From contig NZ_CP061770.1 of the NCBI RefSeq assembly GCF_011751865.2, positions 124,001 through 188,000 on the forward strand: a DNA stretch of 64,000 bases, written 5' to 3'. The position numbers and the translations under genes were made by a program. The notes under the pieces are model-generated. The model saw nothing but the letters and a program-made list of their open reading frames with translations. It was not told the origin of the DNA and searched no databases. Source of the DNA: Salinibacterium sp. ZJ70. GTDB lineage: Bacteria > Actinomycetota > Actinomycetes > Actinomycetales > Microbacteriaceae. Positions 42,704-50,966 of the stretch are shown piece by piece (position 1 is the first letter of the stretch; every line of letters starts with the position of its first letter).

Positions 42704-42721
42704 CGGCGGGTTCCCCTGGGG

Positions 42722-43573
42722 TCAGCTGCCCGCGATGGTGCGGGCGATATCGGTGGACGAGTCGCCCGAACGGCGCAGCACGACGGCGACGACGGCGAGG
42801 GCGACGAGGGTGAGCAGGAACATGATCGTGGAGACGGCGGCGATCTCGGGGCGCAGACCGCTGCGCAGCGCACTCAGCACGTACACGGGCCACGGGGTGG
42901 ATCCCGAGACCTGCACGAACGACGACACGACGGTGTTGTCGAGGCTGAACGTGAACGACAGCAGCAGACCCGCGAGTACCGCGGGCATCGCGAGCGGCAG
43001 TGTCACCTTCCAGAAGGTGCGCAGCGGCGGCGCGTAGAGATCCGCTGACGCCTCCTCGAGGTTCGCGGGGAGCCCCACGAGCCGCGCCCGCACGATGTAG
43101 GTGACGACGGCGGTCGAGAACAGCGAGTGGCCGATCACGAGGCGCGTGGTGCCGTCGTTGAACAGCGGGATGCCGAGATCCTGGCCGAGGAACACGAGCC
43201 ACGGCAGCAGCGAGATCGCGTCGACGATCTCGGGCGTGACCGACACGAGCACGAGCAGCCCGGTGAACCACCACGCCCACGGGCCCGGACGGCGGGCGAG
43301 CGCGATGCCGGCGAGCGTGCCGAGGAGAGTGGCGAGCAGTGCCGCGATGAAGCCGGTGCGCAGCGACACCATGACGGCGTCCGCGAGCACGGGCTTGTTC
43401 CAGAGGGCGAGGAACGGCTCGATGCCGAAGCCGTCGAACGACGAGAGCAGGCGTCCGGTGTTGAACGAGTAGACGACGATCACGATGATCGGGGCGAACA
43501 GGAACAGGAAGACGAGCGCCGCCCAGACCGGCAGCAGACGGTCGGTGAGGGAGACGCGAGCGCGGCGGGTCAT
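42722..43573 (-). CDS. Polyamine-type ABC transporter permease (PotC-like)
   Basis: 283 residues, six helices from PVWAALVFLFLFAPIIVIVVYSF. The domain-docking loop EEASADLYAPPLRTFWKVTLPLAMP (about 180-205) is the EAA motif, and SFSLDNTVVSSFVQVSGSTPWPVYVLS matches the PotC signature. Its start overlaps the end of the PotB-like gene by 4 nt. Together with 43570-44460 it forms the channel for the substrate bound by 44453-45634. Confidence 0.92.
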   Translation of the reverse strand: MTRRARVSLTDRLLPVWAALVFLFLFAPIIVIVVYSFNTGRLLSSFDGFGIEPFLALWNKPVLADAVMVSLRTGFIAALLATLLGTLAGIALARRPGPWAWWFTGLLVLVSVTPEIVDAISLLPWLVFLGQDLGIPLFNDGTTRLVIGHSLFSTAVVTYIVRARLVGLPANLEEASADLYAPPLRTFWKVTLPLAMPAVLAGLLLSFTFSLDNTVVSSFVQVSGSTPWPVYVLSALRSGLRPEIAAVSTIMFLLTLVALAVVAVVLRRSGDSSTDIARTIAGS

Positions 43574-44460
43574 GCGGGCACCTCATCGAGGACGAGACGG
43601 TGGGCGCGGCGGACGGGCATCGTGACGAGCCACAGGAGCGCCCCGACCGCCGCGGCAGAGAGCACGATCACGATGATGAGCGTCACCGCCATCGCCGATC
43701 CGAGCGCCCAGTTCTGCGCGGTCTGGAACTGGGCGGCCACCATCTGGCCCACCATGTTGCCCTTCGCGCCGCCGAGCACGGTCGCGGTGATGTAGTCGCC
43801 CATCAGCGGGATGTACACGAGCAGCGCGCCCACGATGACGCCCGGCATCGCGATCGGCAGGGTCACCCGGAACAGGGTGCGCCAGCGTCCCGCGCCGAGA
43901 TCCCGCGACGCCTCCCGCAACGGCTCCCCGACCCGGTCGAACGCCACGAAGAGCGGCAGGATCATGAGCGGCAGGTAGTTGTAGACCACCCCCAGCAGCA
44001 CCGCCTCCCGCGTGTACAGGATGTCGAACGCCGGCAGGCCGATCGCCTGCGCCATCTTCGACAGCCAGCCCTCGGGCGCGAGGATCACCTGCCACCCGAT
44101 GGTGCGCACCAGGAAGTTCGTCCAGTACGGCACGAGCACGAGCGCCAGCAGCAGCCCGCGGCGATTCACGGGAGCTTTGACAGCCATCCAGTACGCGACG
44201 GGCGCACCGATGAGGAAGCACAGCGCCGTGCCCGTGAGGGCGATGCCCATCGTCGACAGGAACACCTGGAAGAAGGTGGGCGTGAGCACCTCGGCGTAGC
44301 GATCGAGCGACAGGATGTCGTTCGCGTGCGTGCCGAAGAGCCCCGGCTTGTAGCCGAAGCTGTACCAGAACACCACGCCGACCGGCGCGATGAAGAACAC
44401 GACCAGCCACGCCCACGCGGGAATCGCGAGGGCGAAGCCGGGCGCGCGGAGCTTAGGCAC
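43570..44460 (-). CDS. Polyamine-type ABC transporter permease (PotB-like)
   Basis: 296 residues, six helices from AWLVVFFIAPVGVVFWYSFGY. Characteristic segments are RTIGWQVILAPEGWLSKM, LLGVVYNYLPLMILPLFVAFDRV, EAA loop PLREASRDLGAGRWRTLFRVTLPIAMPG, and VYIPLMGDYITATVLGGAKGNMVGQMVAAQF. All match PotB. It starts with GTG at 44460, inside the 3' end of the binding-protein gene (8-nt overlap). Confidence 0.92.
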   Translation of the reverse strand: MPKLRAPGFALAIPAWAWLVVFFIAPVGVVFWYSFGYKPGLFGTHANDILSLDRYAEVLTPTFFQVFLSTMGIALTGTALCFLIGAPVAYWMAVKAPVNRRGLLLALVLVPYWTNFLVRTIGWQVILAPEGWLSKMAQAIGLPAFDILYTREAVLLGVVYNYLPLMILPLFVAFDRVGEPLREASRDLGAGRWRTLFRVTLPIAMPGVIVGALLVYIPLMGDYITATVLGGAKGNMVGQMVAAQFQTAQNWALGSAMAVTLIIVIVLSAAAVGALLWLVTMPVRRAHRLVLDEVPA

Positions 44461-45634
44461 CAGCGGCGGCCTTGAGCTTGTTCCAGATCTCGACGTTGCG
44501 CTCCTGCGCCTCGTTGATCTCGCCGTCCTTCATCGTCTCGAGCTGTTCGGGCGTGAAGAACACCATGTCGAGCAACTCGAGGCCGGCCTCCTCGGCCATC
44601 TGCTCGATGTTCGCGGAACCCGTGTGGTAGCCGATGTAGTCGATCTGTGCGATCGCGTATTCGGGGTCGAGCACGTAGTTCAGGAACGCGTGAGCGGCCT
44701 CCGGATGCGGGGCCGAGGCGAGCACAGCCCAGTTGTCCATCCAGAGCTCGGTCGTGGGCGAGCCGAGCACCCACTGCCAGCGGTCGGGGTCGGGGGACTC
44801 CATGATGCCGAGGCGCGCGTCGCCGTTCCAGACCTGCATGAGCGCCATCGTCGCCTGCGGGATCGCGGCGCCGCCCGGGTACGAGTCGAACGCGGCGAGG
44901 TGGGGTGCGAGCTCGGTGAGCAGGTACTCCTCCGCGGCGTCGATGTGGGCAGGGTCGGTGGTGTCCCAGTCGATCCCGTTGGCCCAGTAGTAGATGCCGG
45001 TGATCTCGACCGGGTCGTCGAGCACGCTCGTGCGGCCGCTCGCCTCGTTCTTCGCGGCGTCGAGGAAGTCGTTCCAGGTCTTCAGCTCGCGCGTGATGAC
45101 CGTCTTGTCGTAGACGAATCCGGTGGTGCCCCACGCCTTGCAGATCGAGTAGTCGTTGCTCGGATCCCAATCGCGGCTCAGATAGGCGGGGTCCATGTGC
45201 TCGAGGTTGGGGATGAGGTCCTTGTTGAGCTTGAGCAGGAGGCCGTTCTCGATGAGCTGCGGGATGAAGACGCCGGTCGGCACGATGATGTCGTAGCCCG
45301 AGGTGCCCTTGGCGGCGACGAGCTTGGCGATCATCTCCTCGTTCGAGCCGTACGAGTCGAGCACGATGCGCGGACCCTGGCCGCTGGTGAAGCCTTCGAG
45401 CACCTCTGGGGCGTCGTAGTCGCCCCAGGTGTAGATCGAGAGGGTGTCCTCGAGTGCGCCGCCGGTGGCCTGGGCGCCCGGCTTCGCTCCGCCTTCGGGC
45501 GTGCACGCGGCGAGCAGGGCGACGGTGCCGGCACCGGCCGCGACGCTCAGGAAGCCGCGGCGCGAGAGCTCCCGCGAGACGATCGGCACGGAGGCCCGGC
45601 TGGCCAGGATGCGGACATCGTTCGGACGTTCCAT
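44453..45634 (-). CDS. Polyamine-type ABC solute-binding protein (PotD-like), Tat lipoprotein
   Basis: 393 residues. The N-terminus has a twin-arginine motif SRRGFLS (Arg25-Arg26), a hydrophobic stretch and lipobox LLAAC (Cys44). It is probably folded inside, exported by Tat and lipid-anchored. The mature part is PotD/PotF-like: LSIYTWGDYDAPEVLEGF, SNEEMIAKLVAAKGTSGYDIIVPT, LIENGLLLKLN and WQWVLGSPTTELWMDNWAVLA. GAGGAG precedes the ATG at 45634. The substrate may be spermidine, putrescine or another amine. It is preceded by the ATPase gene in the same operon. Confidence 0.92.
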   Translation of the reverse strand: MERPNDVRILASRASVPIVSRELSRRGFLSVAAGAGTVALLAACTPEGGAKPGAQATGGALEDTLSIYTWGDYDAPEVLEGFTSGQGPRIVLDSYGSNEEMIAKLVAAKGTSGYDIIVPTGVFIPQLIENGLLLKLNKDLIPNLEHMDPAYLSRDWDPSNDYSICKAWGTTGFVYDKTVITRELKTWNDFLDAAKNEASGRTSVLDDPVEITGIYYWANGIDWDTTDPAHIDAAEEYLLTELAPHLAAFDSYPGGAAIPQATMALMQVWNGDARLGIMESPDPDRWQWVLGSPTTELWMDNWAVLASAPHPEAAHAFLNYVLDPEYAIAQIDYIGYHTGSANIEQMAEEAGLELLDMVFFTPEQLETMKDGEINEAQERNVEIWNKLKAAAGA

Positions 45635-45722
45635 GTTTCGTCTCCTCGGAGGATGGTGGTGCGCTGCGGTCGGGTGTGTCGGTTCGGTCTTTCGGTGGGG
45701 GGCGGGTGGTGGATCGGGTGGT

Positions 45723-46880
45723 TCAGGGAGCGGGTGTCGGGTCCTTGGGAGGGGGCGGGGGTGCATCGGCGGGGAACACCTGCACCGAATCGGGGCGCCA
45801 GCTGAGCCCCACGGTGTCGCCGACGCTCACGCGCGGGGCGTCGGGGGTGGGGCGGCGCGAGAGCACCTGCGGGCCCTGGTCGATCTGCAGCAGGTACTGC
45901 ATCGTCTCGCCGAGGTGCGAGATGCCCACGACGGATGCCGCGACGGCGTTGACGACGCCAGGTGCGGCATCCGGGTGCACCTCGACGAACTCGGGGCGCA
46001 CCGCTGCGCGCGCGGCGACGCCGGCGGGCAGCCCGATCGCGGTTGCCGGCTGCAGGCGAACGCGCGGGGCGTCGACGGCGGACCCGTCGGGCGCGACGGT
46101 GCCCTCGAAGAAGTTCTGCTGGCCCACGAACCCGGCGACGTACGCGGACGCGGGGTGCGCGTAGATCGTGTCGGAGTCGGCGAGCTGCTCGATGCGTCCG
46201 GCGCGCATCACCGCGATGCGGTCGCTCATCGAGAGCGCCTCGTCCTGGTCGTGGGTGACGAACACGAACGTCGTGCCGAGCTGGGACTGCAGGAGCTTGA
46301 GCTCGAGCTGCATCTCTTCGCGCAGCTGCCGATCGAGCGCACCGAGGGGCTCGTCGAGAAGAAGCACGGCGGGGCGGTTGACGAGCGCTCGGGCGAGGGC
46401 GACCCGCTGCTGCTGGCCACCGGAGAGCATCGTGGGCTTGCGGTCGGCGAAGCCGCGCATGCGCACCATGTCGAGGGCGGCACCCACCCGCTCGCGCACC
46501 TCGGCTTTCGGGGTGCGGCGCTGCTGCAGCCCGTACGCCACGTTCTCGGCGACCGTCATGTGAGGGAACAGCGCGTAGGCCTGGAAGACGGTGTTGACGT
46601 TGCGTCGGTAGGGGGGCGTGCCGAGCACGCTCGCTCCGCTGATGAGGATGTCGCCCGCATCCGGCTGCTCGAATCCGGCGATCATGCGCAGCGTCGTGGT
46701 CTTGCCGCAGCCGGAGGGGCCGAGCAGCGAGATGAACTCTCCGGCGCGGATGTCGAGGTCGAGGCGGTCGACGGCGGTGTGCTCGCCGTACACCTTGGTG
46801 ATGCCGTCGAGCGTGACGGTGCCGGGCGCGCGCGCCTCGCTCGTGCTGTCAGTGGTGGTTGCGGCAGTCGCCGAAGTCAC
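45723..46880 (-). CDS. Polyamine-type ABC transporter ATPase (PotA-like)
   Basis: 385 residues. Walker A LLGPSGCGKTTTLRMIAGFEQPD, Q-loop VFQAYALFPHMTVAENVAYGL, signature MLSGGQQQRVALARALVNRP, Walker B VLLLDEPLGALDRQLREEMQ and H-loop FVFVTHDQDEALSMSDRIAVM. The C-terminal third is a TOBE/OB regulatory domain (VAGFVGQQNFFEGTVAPDG, VGDTVGLSWRPDSVQVF), as in PotA. The start is GTG 46880 with AAAGGGG upstream. First gene of the ATPase-binding protein-permease-permease-amidohydrolase operon. Confidence 0.93.
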   Translation of the reverse strand: MTSATAATTTDSTSEARAPGTVTLDGITKVYGEHTAVDRLDLDIRAGEFISLLGPSGCGKTTTLRMIAGFEQPDAGDILISGASVLGTPPYRRNVNTVFQAYALFPHMTVAENVAYGLQQRRTPKAEVRERVGAALDMVRMRGFADRKPTMLSGGQQQRVALARALVNRPAVLLLDEPLGALDRQLREEMQLELKLLQSQLGTTFVFVTHDQDEALSMSDRIAVMRAGRIEQLADSDTIYAHPASAYVAGFVGQQNFFEGTVAPDGSAVDAPRVRLQPATAIGLPAGVAARAAVRPEFVEVHPDAAPGVVNAVAASVVGISHLGETMQYLLQIDQGPQVLSRRPTPDAPRVSVGDTVGLSWRPDSVQVFPADAPPPPPKDPTPAP

Positions 46881-46900
46881 GTCGTCCCCTTTCGGGCCGG

Positions 46901-46912
46901 CTCAACGTTGAG
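46901..46912. promoter_or_regulatory. Candidate operator CTCAACGTTGAG at start of polyamine operon
   Basis: Perfect 12-bp palindrome lying 11 nt downstream of the -10 box (46924-46929), where a repressor would cover the early transcribed region. The core CAACG also appears in the CAACGA/TCGTTG inverted pair (46950-46955 and 46971-46976) over and above the -35 box. Confidence 0.5.
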
Positions 46913-46923
46913 GGCGTGCCGCC

Positions 46924-46952
46924 ATTCAAGCGCGGACCTGACGCGATATCAA
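46924..46952 (-). promoter_or_regulatory. Promoter of polyamine-type ABC operon
   Basis: On the minus strand, -35 TTGATA (46947-46952), 17-bp spacer, -10 TTGAAT (46924-46929). Confidence 0.5.
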
Positions 46953-46982
46953 CGATTGCTTTGACGGATTTCGTTGCGAAAA

Positions 46983-47023
46983 GGTCTCGGGGCGCAGGAA
47001 TTCGCTTCCTGCGCCCCGAGACC
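46983..47023. terminator. Terminator of flotillin gene
   Basis: Perfect 18-bp stem (arms 46983-47000 and 47006-47023, sequence GGTCTCGGGGCGCAGGAA and complement) with loop TTCGC, 17 nt past the flotillin stop. The strongest hairpin in the window. Confidence 0.92.
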
Positions 47024-47040
47024 GGTGTGTGTTCCGTTGC

Positions 47041-48534
47041 CTACTCGGCGGTGTCGGCCTTCGGCGCGGAGGCCTTGCCGCGCGTCGGCGTGGTGCCGCC
47101 GTTGCCCGTCGTGATGTCTCCGATGAGCTTGCGCAGGTCGAGCCCGGTGAGGTTCTGCACGACCGTCGGCACCTCGCTCGCGACCTGTGCGACCGTCTTG
47201 GTGAGCGCGGATGCGCCGTCGGTCGAGACGACCGTGAGGTTGCTGATCGCGGCGAGCGGCTCGGCGACCGCGCGCGTGATCTCGGGCAGGCGCGCGATGA
47301 TCTCGGACGCGAGGGCGGCCTCGCCGTACTTCTTGAGCGCTTCGGCTTTGGCGTCGATCGCCCGGGCTTCGGCGAGACCCTCGGCGGCGATCGCGGCACC
47401 GCGGGCTTCACCCTCGGCGCGCACACCCTCGGCGAGAGCGACCTGGCGGTCGCGCTCGGCGGTACCGGCGAGACGCACGGCCTCGGCGGCGGCCTCGGCG
47501 TCCTGCACCGCGGCTACCTTGTTCGCCTCGGCGATGCGGGTGCGCTTGTAGGCGTCGGCTTCGGTCGCCGCGTTGGCGGCGTCGCGCTCGGCCTGGGCTG
47601 CCTGGACCGTGGCGTAGGCGTCGGCCTCCGCGGGCTTGCGGACGGTGATGTCGAGGCGCTCCTGCTCGACGCGCGCCTGCTCCGCGAGAGCCTGACGCTG
47701 TTCGGCGGCGACGATGCGGTCCTGTTCGGCCGTCGCGAGCTGTCCGGCGGCGTTCGCCTCGGCGTTGGCGCGGTCGGTCTCGGCCTTGATGGCGGCCTGC
47801 TTGAGACTGAGGGCCTTCTGGCGCTCGGCGATCTGCTCGGCTGCCTCGATGCGTGCGAACTCGGAGGCGCGCTGGGTCTCGGCTTCCTTGACCTCGGCGT
47901 TCTGGCGGGCGAGGGCGGCTTCGGCGCGACCGAGGTCGGCGAGGTAGCTCGTGCCGGGCGTCGAGATGTCCGAGATGTTGAGCAGGTCGACCTGCAGGCC
48001 CTGTTCGGCGAGGTCGAGCTTCGTGGCCTCGACGACGGCCTCGGAGAGCGCGTTGCGGTTGGAGATGATCTCCTGGATCGGCATGTTGCCGATGATCGAA
48101 CGCAGCGATCCTTCGAGCGACTGCTGGATGATCTGCGTCAGCGAGCCCTGCTGCGACAGGAATCGCTGGGCAGCGCGGCGCACGCCCTCGGCGGTTCCGG
48201 AGACCTTGAAGTTGACCGAGGCCTGGATCGCGAGCTTGATGAAGTTCTTGTCGACGCCTTCGACGACGATGCCGATCTGGCGCTGCTCGAGCGAGACGAG
48301 GAAGCCCTGCTGCAGGATCGGCCAGATGAAGACGCGGCCGCCGATGACGACGCGCTGGCCGGCGTCCGGCTCCGTCGTCAGCTTGCTGGAGCCGGCGCCG
48401 CGGCCGACGACGACCATGGCGGAGTTCGGCGGAACGCGCTTGATGCGCCCTGCGACGAACGCGAAGATCGCCAGGACGACGATGACGAGCGAGACCACCG
48501 CGATGATGGTCACATTCTGGGCGGGAAGATCCAC
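47041..48534 (-). CDS. Flotillin-family SPFH protein
   Basis: 497 residues. One N-terminal helix (VTIIAVVSLVIVVLAIFAFVAG) anchors it in the membrane. An SPFH/band-7 domain follows (about 30-210: RVPPNSAMVVVGRGAG, IGIVVEGVDKNFIKLAIQASVNFKV, IIQQSLEGSLRSIIGNM). A long coiled coil rich in Glu-Ala repeats (about 215-420: EVKEAETQRASEFARIEAAEQ) and a Lys/Thr-rich tail come next. Flotillins scaffold membrane microdomains. It starts with GTG 48534, 37 nt after the NfeD-like gene, the usual partner. The strong hairpin ends the operon. Confidence 0.92.
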   Translation of the reverse strand: MDLPAQNVTIIAVVSLVIVVLAIFAFVAGRIKRVPPNSAMVVVGRGAGSSKLTTEPDAGQRVVIGGRVFIWPILQQGFLVSLEQRQIGIVVEGVDKNFIKLAIQASVNFKVSGTAEGVRRAAQRFLSQQGSLTQIIQQSLEGSLRSIIGNMPIQEIISNRNALSEAVVEATKLDLAEQGLQVDLLNISDISTPGTSYLADLGRAEAALARQNAEVKEAETQRASEFARIEAAEQIAERQKALSLKQAAIKAETDRANAEANAAGQLATAEQDRIVAAEQRQALAEQARVEQERLDITVRKPAEADAYATVQAAQAERDAANAATEADAYKRTRIAEANKVAAVQDAEAAAEAVRLAGTAERDRQVALAEGVRAEGEARGAAIAAEGLAEARAIDAKAEALKKYGEAALASEIIARLPEITRAVAEPLAAISNLTVVSTDGASALTKTVAQVASEVPTVVQNLTGLDLRKLIGDITTGNGGTTPTRGKASAPKADTAE

Positions 48535-48571
48535 AGGCGTTCCTTTCGGGAGACGTGGGAGGTGGTGGTGG

Positions 48572-49051
48572 TCAGTCGGTGGGGGTGGTCGAGACGGCGC
48601 GCTCGATGCGCACCCGGGATCCCTGCATCTCGATGACGCGGATGCGGGTGTCGCGCGGGATCGGCTCGTCGGCGAAGGCGAGACGCGTCTCGATCTCGCC
48701 GGGGCCGTCGAGGCTCACCTCGCCCGAGGTCGTGGTGACGTTGGAGCGCGTCACGCCGTAGAGGCCGACGGGCGAGCTCGGGGTGCCGTCTTCGCTGCGG
48801 CGGAGGCTGCGGATGAGCAGCTGCACCGCGATGTACACGGCCACGCCGATGACGCCGGAGATGAGGTACGACGACCAATCCGGGAGGCCGTTCGAGATCG
48901 CGATGGCACCCGAGGCGCCGAAGACGACGAACGCGCTTCCGACCGCTGTTCCCGAGATCGCGCCGTCGAGGAAGTCGAGGATCTCGTCGAAGAGGAGGGA
49001 GACCAGAACCAGCAGGAGGCCGATTCCGCCGACGATGAGGAAGGGCAGCAT
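48572..49051 (-). CDS. NfeD-like membrane protein, flotillin partner
   Basis: 159 residues. Two or three N-terminal helices (FLIVGGIGLLLVLVSLLFDEIL, AVGSAFVVFGASGAIAI, SGVIGVAVYIAVQLLI) are followed by a C-terminal OB-fold (about 95-155: GLYGVTRSNVTTTSGEVSLDGPGE, DTRIRVIEMQGSRVRIE). This is the short NfeD form, which associates with flotillin at the membrane. Co-transcribed with it. The ATG at 49051 follows TAGACT by 6 nt. Confidence 0.88.
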   Translation of the reverse strand: MLPFLIVGGIGLLLVLVSLLFDEILDFLDGAISGTAVGSAFVVFGASGAIAISNGLPDWSSYLISGVIGVAVYIAVQLLIRSLRRSEDGTPSSPVGLYGVTRSNVTTTSGEVSLDGPGEIETRLAFADEPIPRDTRIRVIEMQGSRVRIERAVSTTPTD

Positions 49052-49057
49052 GACCTG

Positions 49058-49063
49058 AGTCTA
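49058..49063 (-). promoter_or_regulatory. -10 box of nfeD-like/flotillin operon, leaderless
   Basis: TAGACT on the minus strand, 6 nt before the ATG at 49051. Confidence 0.5.
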
Positions 49064-49147
49064 GGGTGAGCCGTCCTCGACGGGTCGGGGCAGTCCTCCC
49101 CTCTTCGGGGGAGATTTCCTCGGGCGTTGCATGCCGCGGAGGGAATG

Positions 49148-49873
49148 ATGGTTTGCGAACCTGAGCTAATGCGTTTCCTCAGCCGGCTGCTGCTCTCCCC
49201 TCTCGCGCGGCTGATCTTCCGCCCTCGCGTCATCGGCCGCCGCAACGTGCCGAAGACGGGCGGGGTGCTTCTCGCGAGCAACCATCTCGCGTTCATCGAC
49301 AGCATCGTCATCACGCTCGTCGCACGGCGCTCGGTGTCGTTCATGGCGAAGTCCTCGTACTTCACGGGGCGCGGTCTGAAGGGTGCGTTCCAGAAGGCGT
49401 TCTTCGGCGGCGTGGGCGCGGTGCCCGTCGAGCGCGGCGCAGGTTCGGCGGCGCAGGATGCGCTCGACGCGGGGCTGCGCGTGCTGGAGGCGGGCGAGGC
49501 GTTCTCCATCTACCCCGAGGGAACCCGCTCGCGCGACGGTCGCCTGTACCGCGGCCGCACGGGCGTCGCGTGGCTGGCGCTCACGGCGGGCGTGCCGGTC
49601 GTGCCTGTGGCGCTCATCGGCACCGACGACATGCAGCCGGGCGGCAAGGGCCCCATTCGACGGGCGAAGGTCACCGTGAAGTTCGGCGAGCCGATGGATC
49701 TGTCCTCGTTCGGTCCGGCGACGTCGGGTCGCGCTCGCCGCGAGGCGACGGATGCCGTGATGGCGCAGATCCAGAAGCTCTCGGGCCAGGAGTTCGCGGG
49801 CGTCTACAACGAGCCTCCCGCCTCGACCGTGCGCGAGAAGGTCGGCCGCTTCTTCCACCGCGAACGCCGCTGA
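49148..49873 (+). CDS. plsC: 1-acyl-sn-glycerol-3-phosphate acyltransferase (PlsC family)
   Basis: About 241 residues. It acylates lysophosphatidic acid to phosphatidic acid at the membrane. Motif I is SNHLAFIDSIVI (NHxxxxD), motif II region GRGLKGAFQKAFFGGVGAVPVER, motif III YPEGTRSRDG and motif IV VPVVPVALIGT: all four are present and in order. The start is uncertain. ATG 49148 has GGAGGG 4 nt upstream. ATG 49169 would begin MRFLSRLLLSPLARL, the more family-like N-terminus, but has no clear ribosome-binding site. Confidence 0.88.
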   Translation: MVCEPELMRFLSRLLLSPLARLIFRPRVIGRRNVPKTGGVLLASNHLAFIDSIVITLVARRSVSFMAKSSYFTGRGLKGAFQKAFFGGVGAVPVERGAGSAAQDALDAGLRVLEAGEAFSIYPEGTRSRDGRLYRGRTGVAWLALTAGVPVVPVALIGTDDMQPGGKGPIRRAKVTVKFGEPMDLSSFGPATSGRARREATDAVMAQIQKLSGQEFAGVYNEPPASTVREKVGRFFHRERR

Positions 49874-49930
49874 GCGCGCGCCTGCTGGGGTGAGCGCCGC
49901 GCGGGGTTCGCCGGAGGTGGCGCGGAGAAC

Positions 49931-49936
49931 TAACGT
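49931..49936 (+). promoter_or_regulatory. -10 box of metallopeptidase gene, leaderless
   Basis: TAACGT, 6 nt before the ATG at 49943. Confidence 0.55.
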
Positions 49937-49942
49937 CGTCGT

Positions 49943-50812
49943 ATGACGTTCAACGACAACGCCGACATCAGCCGTGGGCGCGTCAGCCGCCGCACCAAGG
50001 GCGGGATCGCAGCCGGAGGCGGCGTGGGGCTCATCGCCATCGTGGCCTTCATCGTCTCGCAGCTGACGGGTGTCAACGTGGCGCCGCTCGCCGAGCAGAT
50101 CCTCAGCGGATCGGGCGGCTCGGCTGAGTCGGCGCAGGTCGACTGCGAGCTCGGCAGTGAGGCGAACACGAACCTCGACTGCCGCATGGACGGCGCGTAC
50201 GCCTCGCTCGACACCTACTGGGAGTCGCGCGTCGAGGGCTACCGGTCGCCCGCGAACTTCATCCTCTTCGAGGGAGGCGTGAGCACCGGATGCGGCAACG
50301 CCACGAGCGCGGTGGGCCCGTTCTACTGCCCGCCGGATGAGTCGATCTACATCGACACGAGCTTCTTCGACGAACTCTCGAGCCGCTATGGCGCGAGCAC
50401 GGGCCCCCTCGCCCAGCTCTACGTCGTCGCCCACGAGTGGGGCCACCACATCCAGAACCTCATCGGCCAGATGGACCGCATCGACAACAGCCAGACCGGG
50501 CCCGATTCGGACGGCGTGCGCCTCGAGCTGCAGGCCGACTGCTTCGCGGGCGCGTGGGTGGGTGCCGCCGAGAAGACGACGGATGCGAACGGCGTGCCGT
50601 ACCTCACGGTCTCGGATGCCGACCTGCGCGATGCGCTGAGCGCCGCGGAGGCGGTCGGAGACGACAACATCCAGGAGTCGGCGACGGGCCAGGTGAACCC
50701 TGAGTCGTGGACGCACGGGTCGAGCGCGCAGCGTGAGAAGTGGTTCGAGGTGGGGCGCACGAAGGGTCCGCAGCACTGCGACACCTTCTCGATCGCCGGC
50801 TCGCAGTTGTAG
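49943..50812 (+). CDS. Neutral zinc metallopeptidase of the YpfJ/KPN_02809 family
   Basis: 289 residues. A cytoplasmic start is followed by one helix (GGIAAGGGVGLIAIVAFIVSQ, about 20-40) that anchors the protein with its catalytic part outside. FILFEGGVSTGCGNATSAVGPFYCPPDESIYIDTSFF and VVAHEWGHHIQNLIGQ (HExxH zinc site, about 165) are diagnostic. RLELQADCFAGAWVG supplies the third metal ligand region. Six cysteines suit disulfides outside the cell. The in vivo substrate of the family is not established. Confidence 0.92.
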   Translation: MTFNDNADISRGRVSRRTKGGIAAGGGVGLIAIVAFIVSQLTGVNVAPLAEQILSGSGGSAESAQVDCELGSEANTNLDCRMDGAYASLDTYWESRVEGYRSPANFILFEGGVSTGCGNATSAVGPFYCPPDESIYIDTSFFDELSSRYGASTGPLAQLYVVAHEWGHHIQNLIGQMDRIDNSQTGPDSDGVRLELQADCFAGAWVGAAEKTTDANGVPYLTVSDADLRDALSAAEAVGDDNIQESATGQVNPESWTHGSSAQREKWFEVGRTKGPQHCDTFSIAGSQL

Positions 50813-50927
50813 CTCCTCCGACGCCCGCGGGGTCGCGATTGGTGGGTTTCCACAACTCCCATCGGCGTTGCCGCGGGGTGCGTCGTGCGCCGCGGACGAC
50901 GATCTCGCCACCCGCGAGCCATCGACC

Positions 50928-50933
50928 TAGCGT
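50928..50933 (+). promoter_or_regulatory. -10 box of acyl-CoA oxidase/dehydrogenase gene
   Basis: TAGCGT, 33 nt before the ATG at 50967. Unlike the leaderless genes, this one has a proper ribosome-binding site (AGGAGG at 50956-50961). Confidence 0.5.
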
Positions 50934-50966
50934 GAGGTCACCGCACCGACTTCCCAGGAGGATGCC

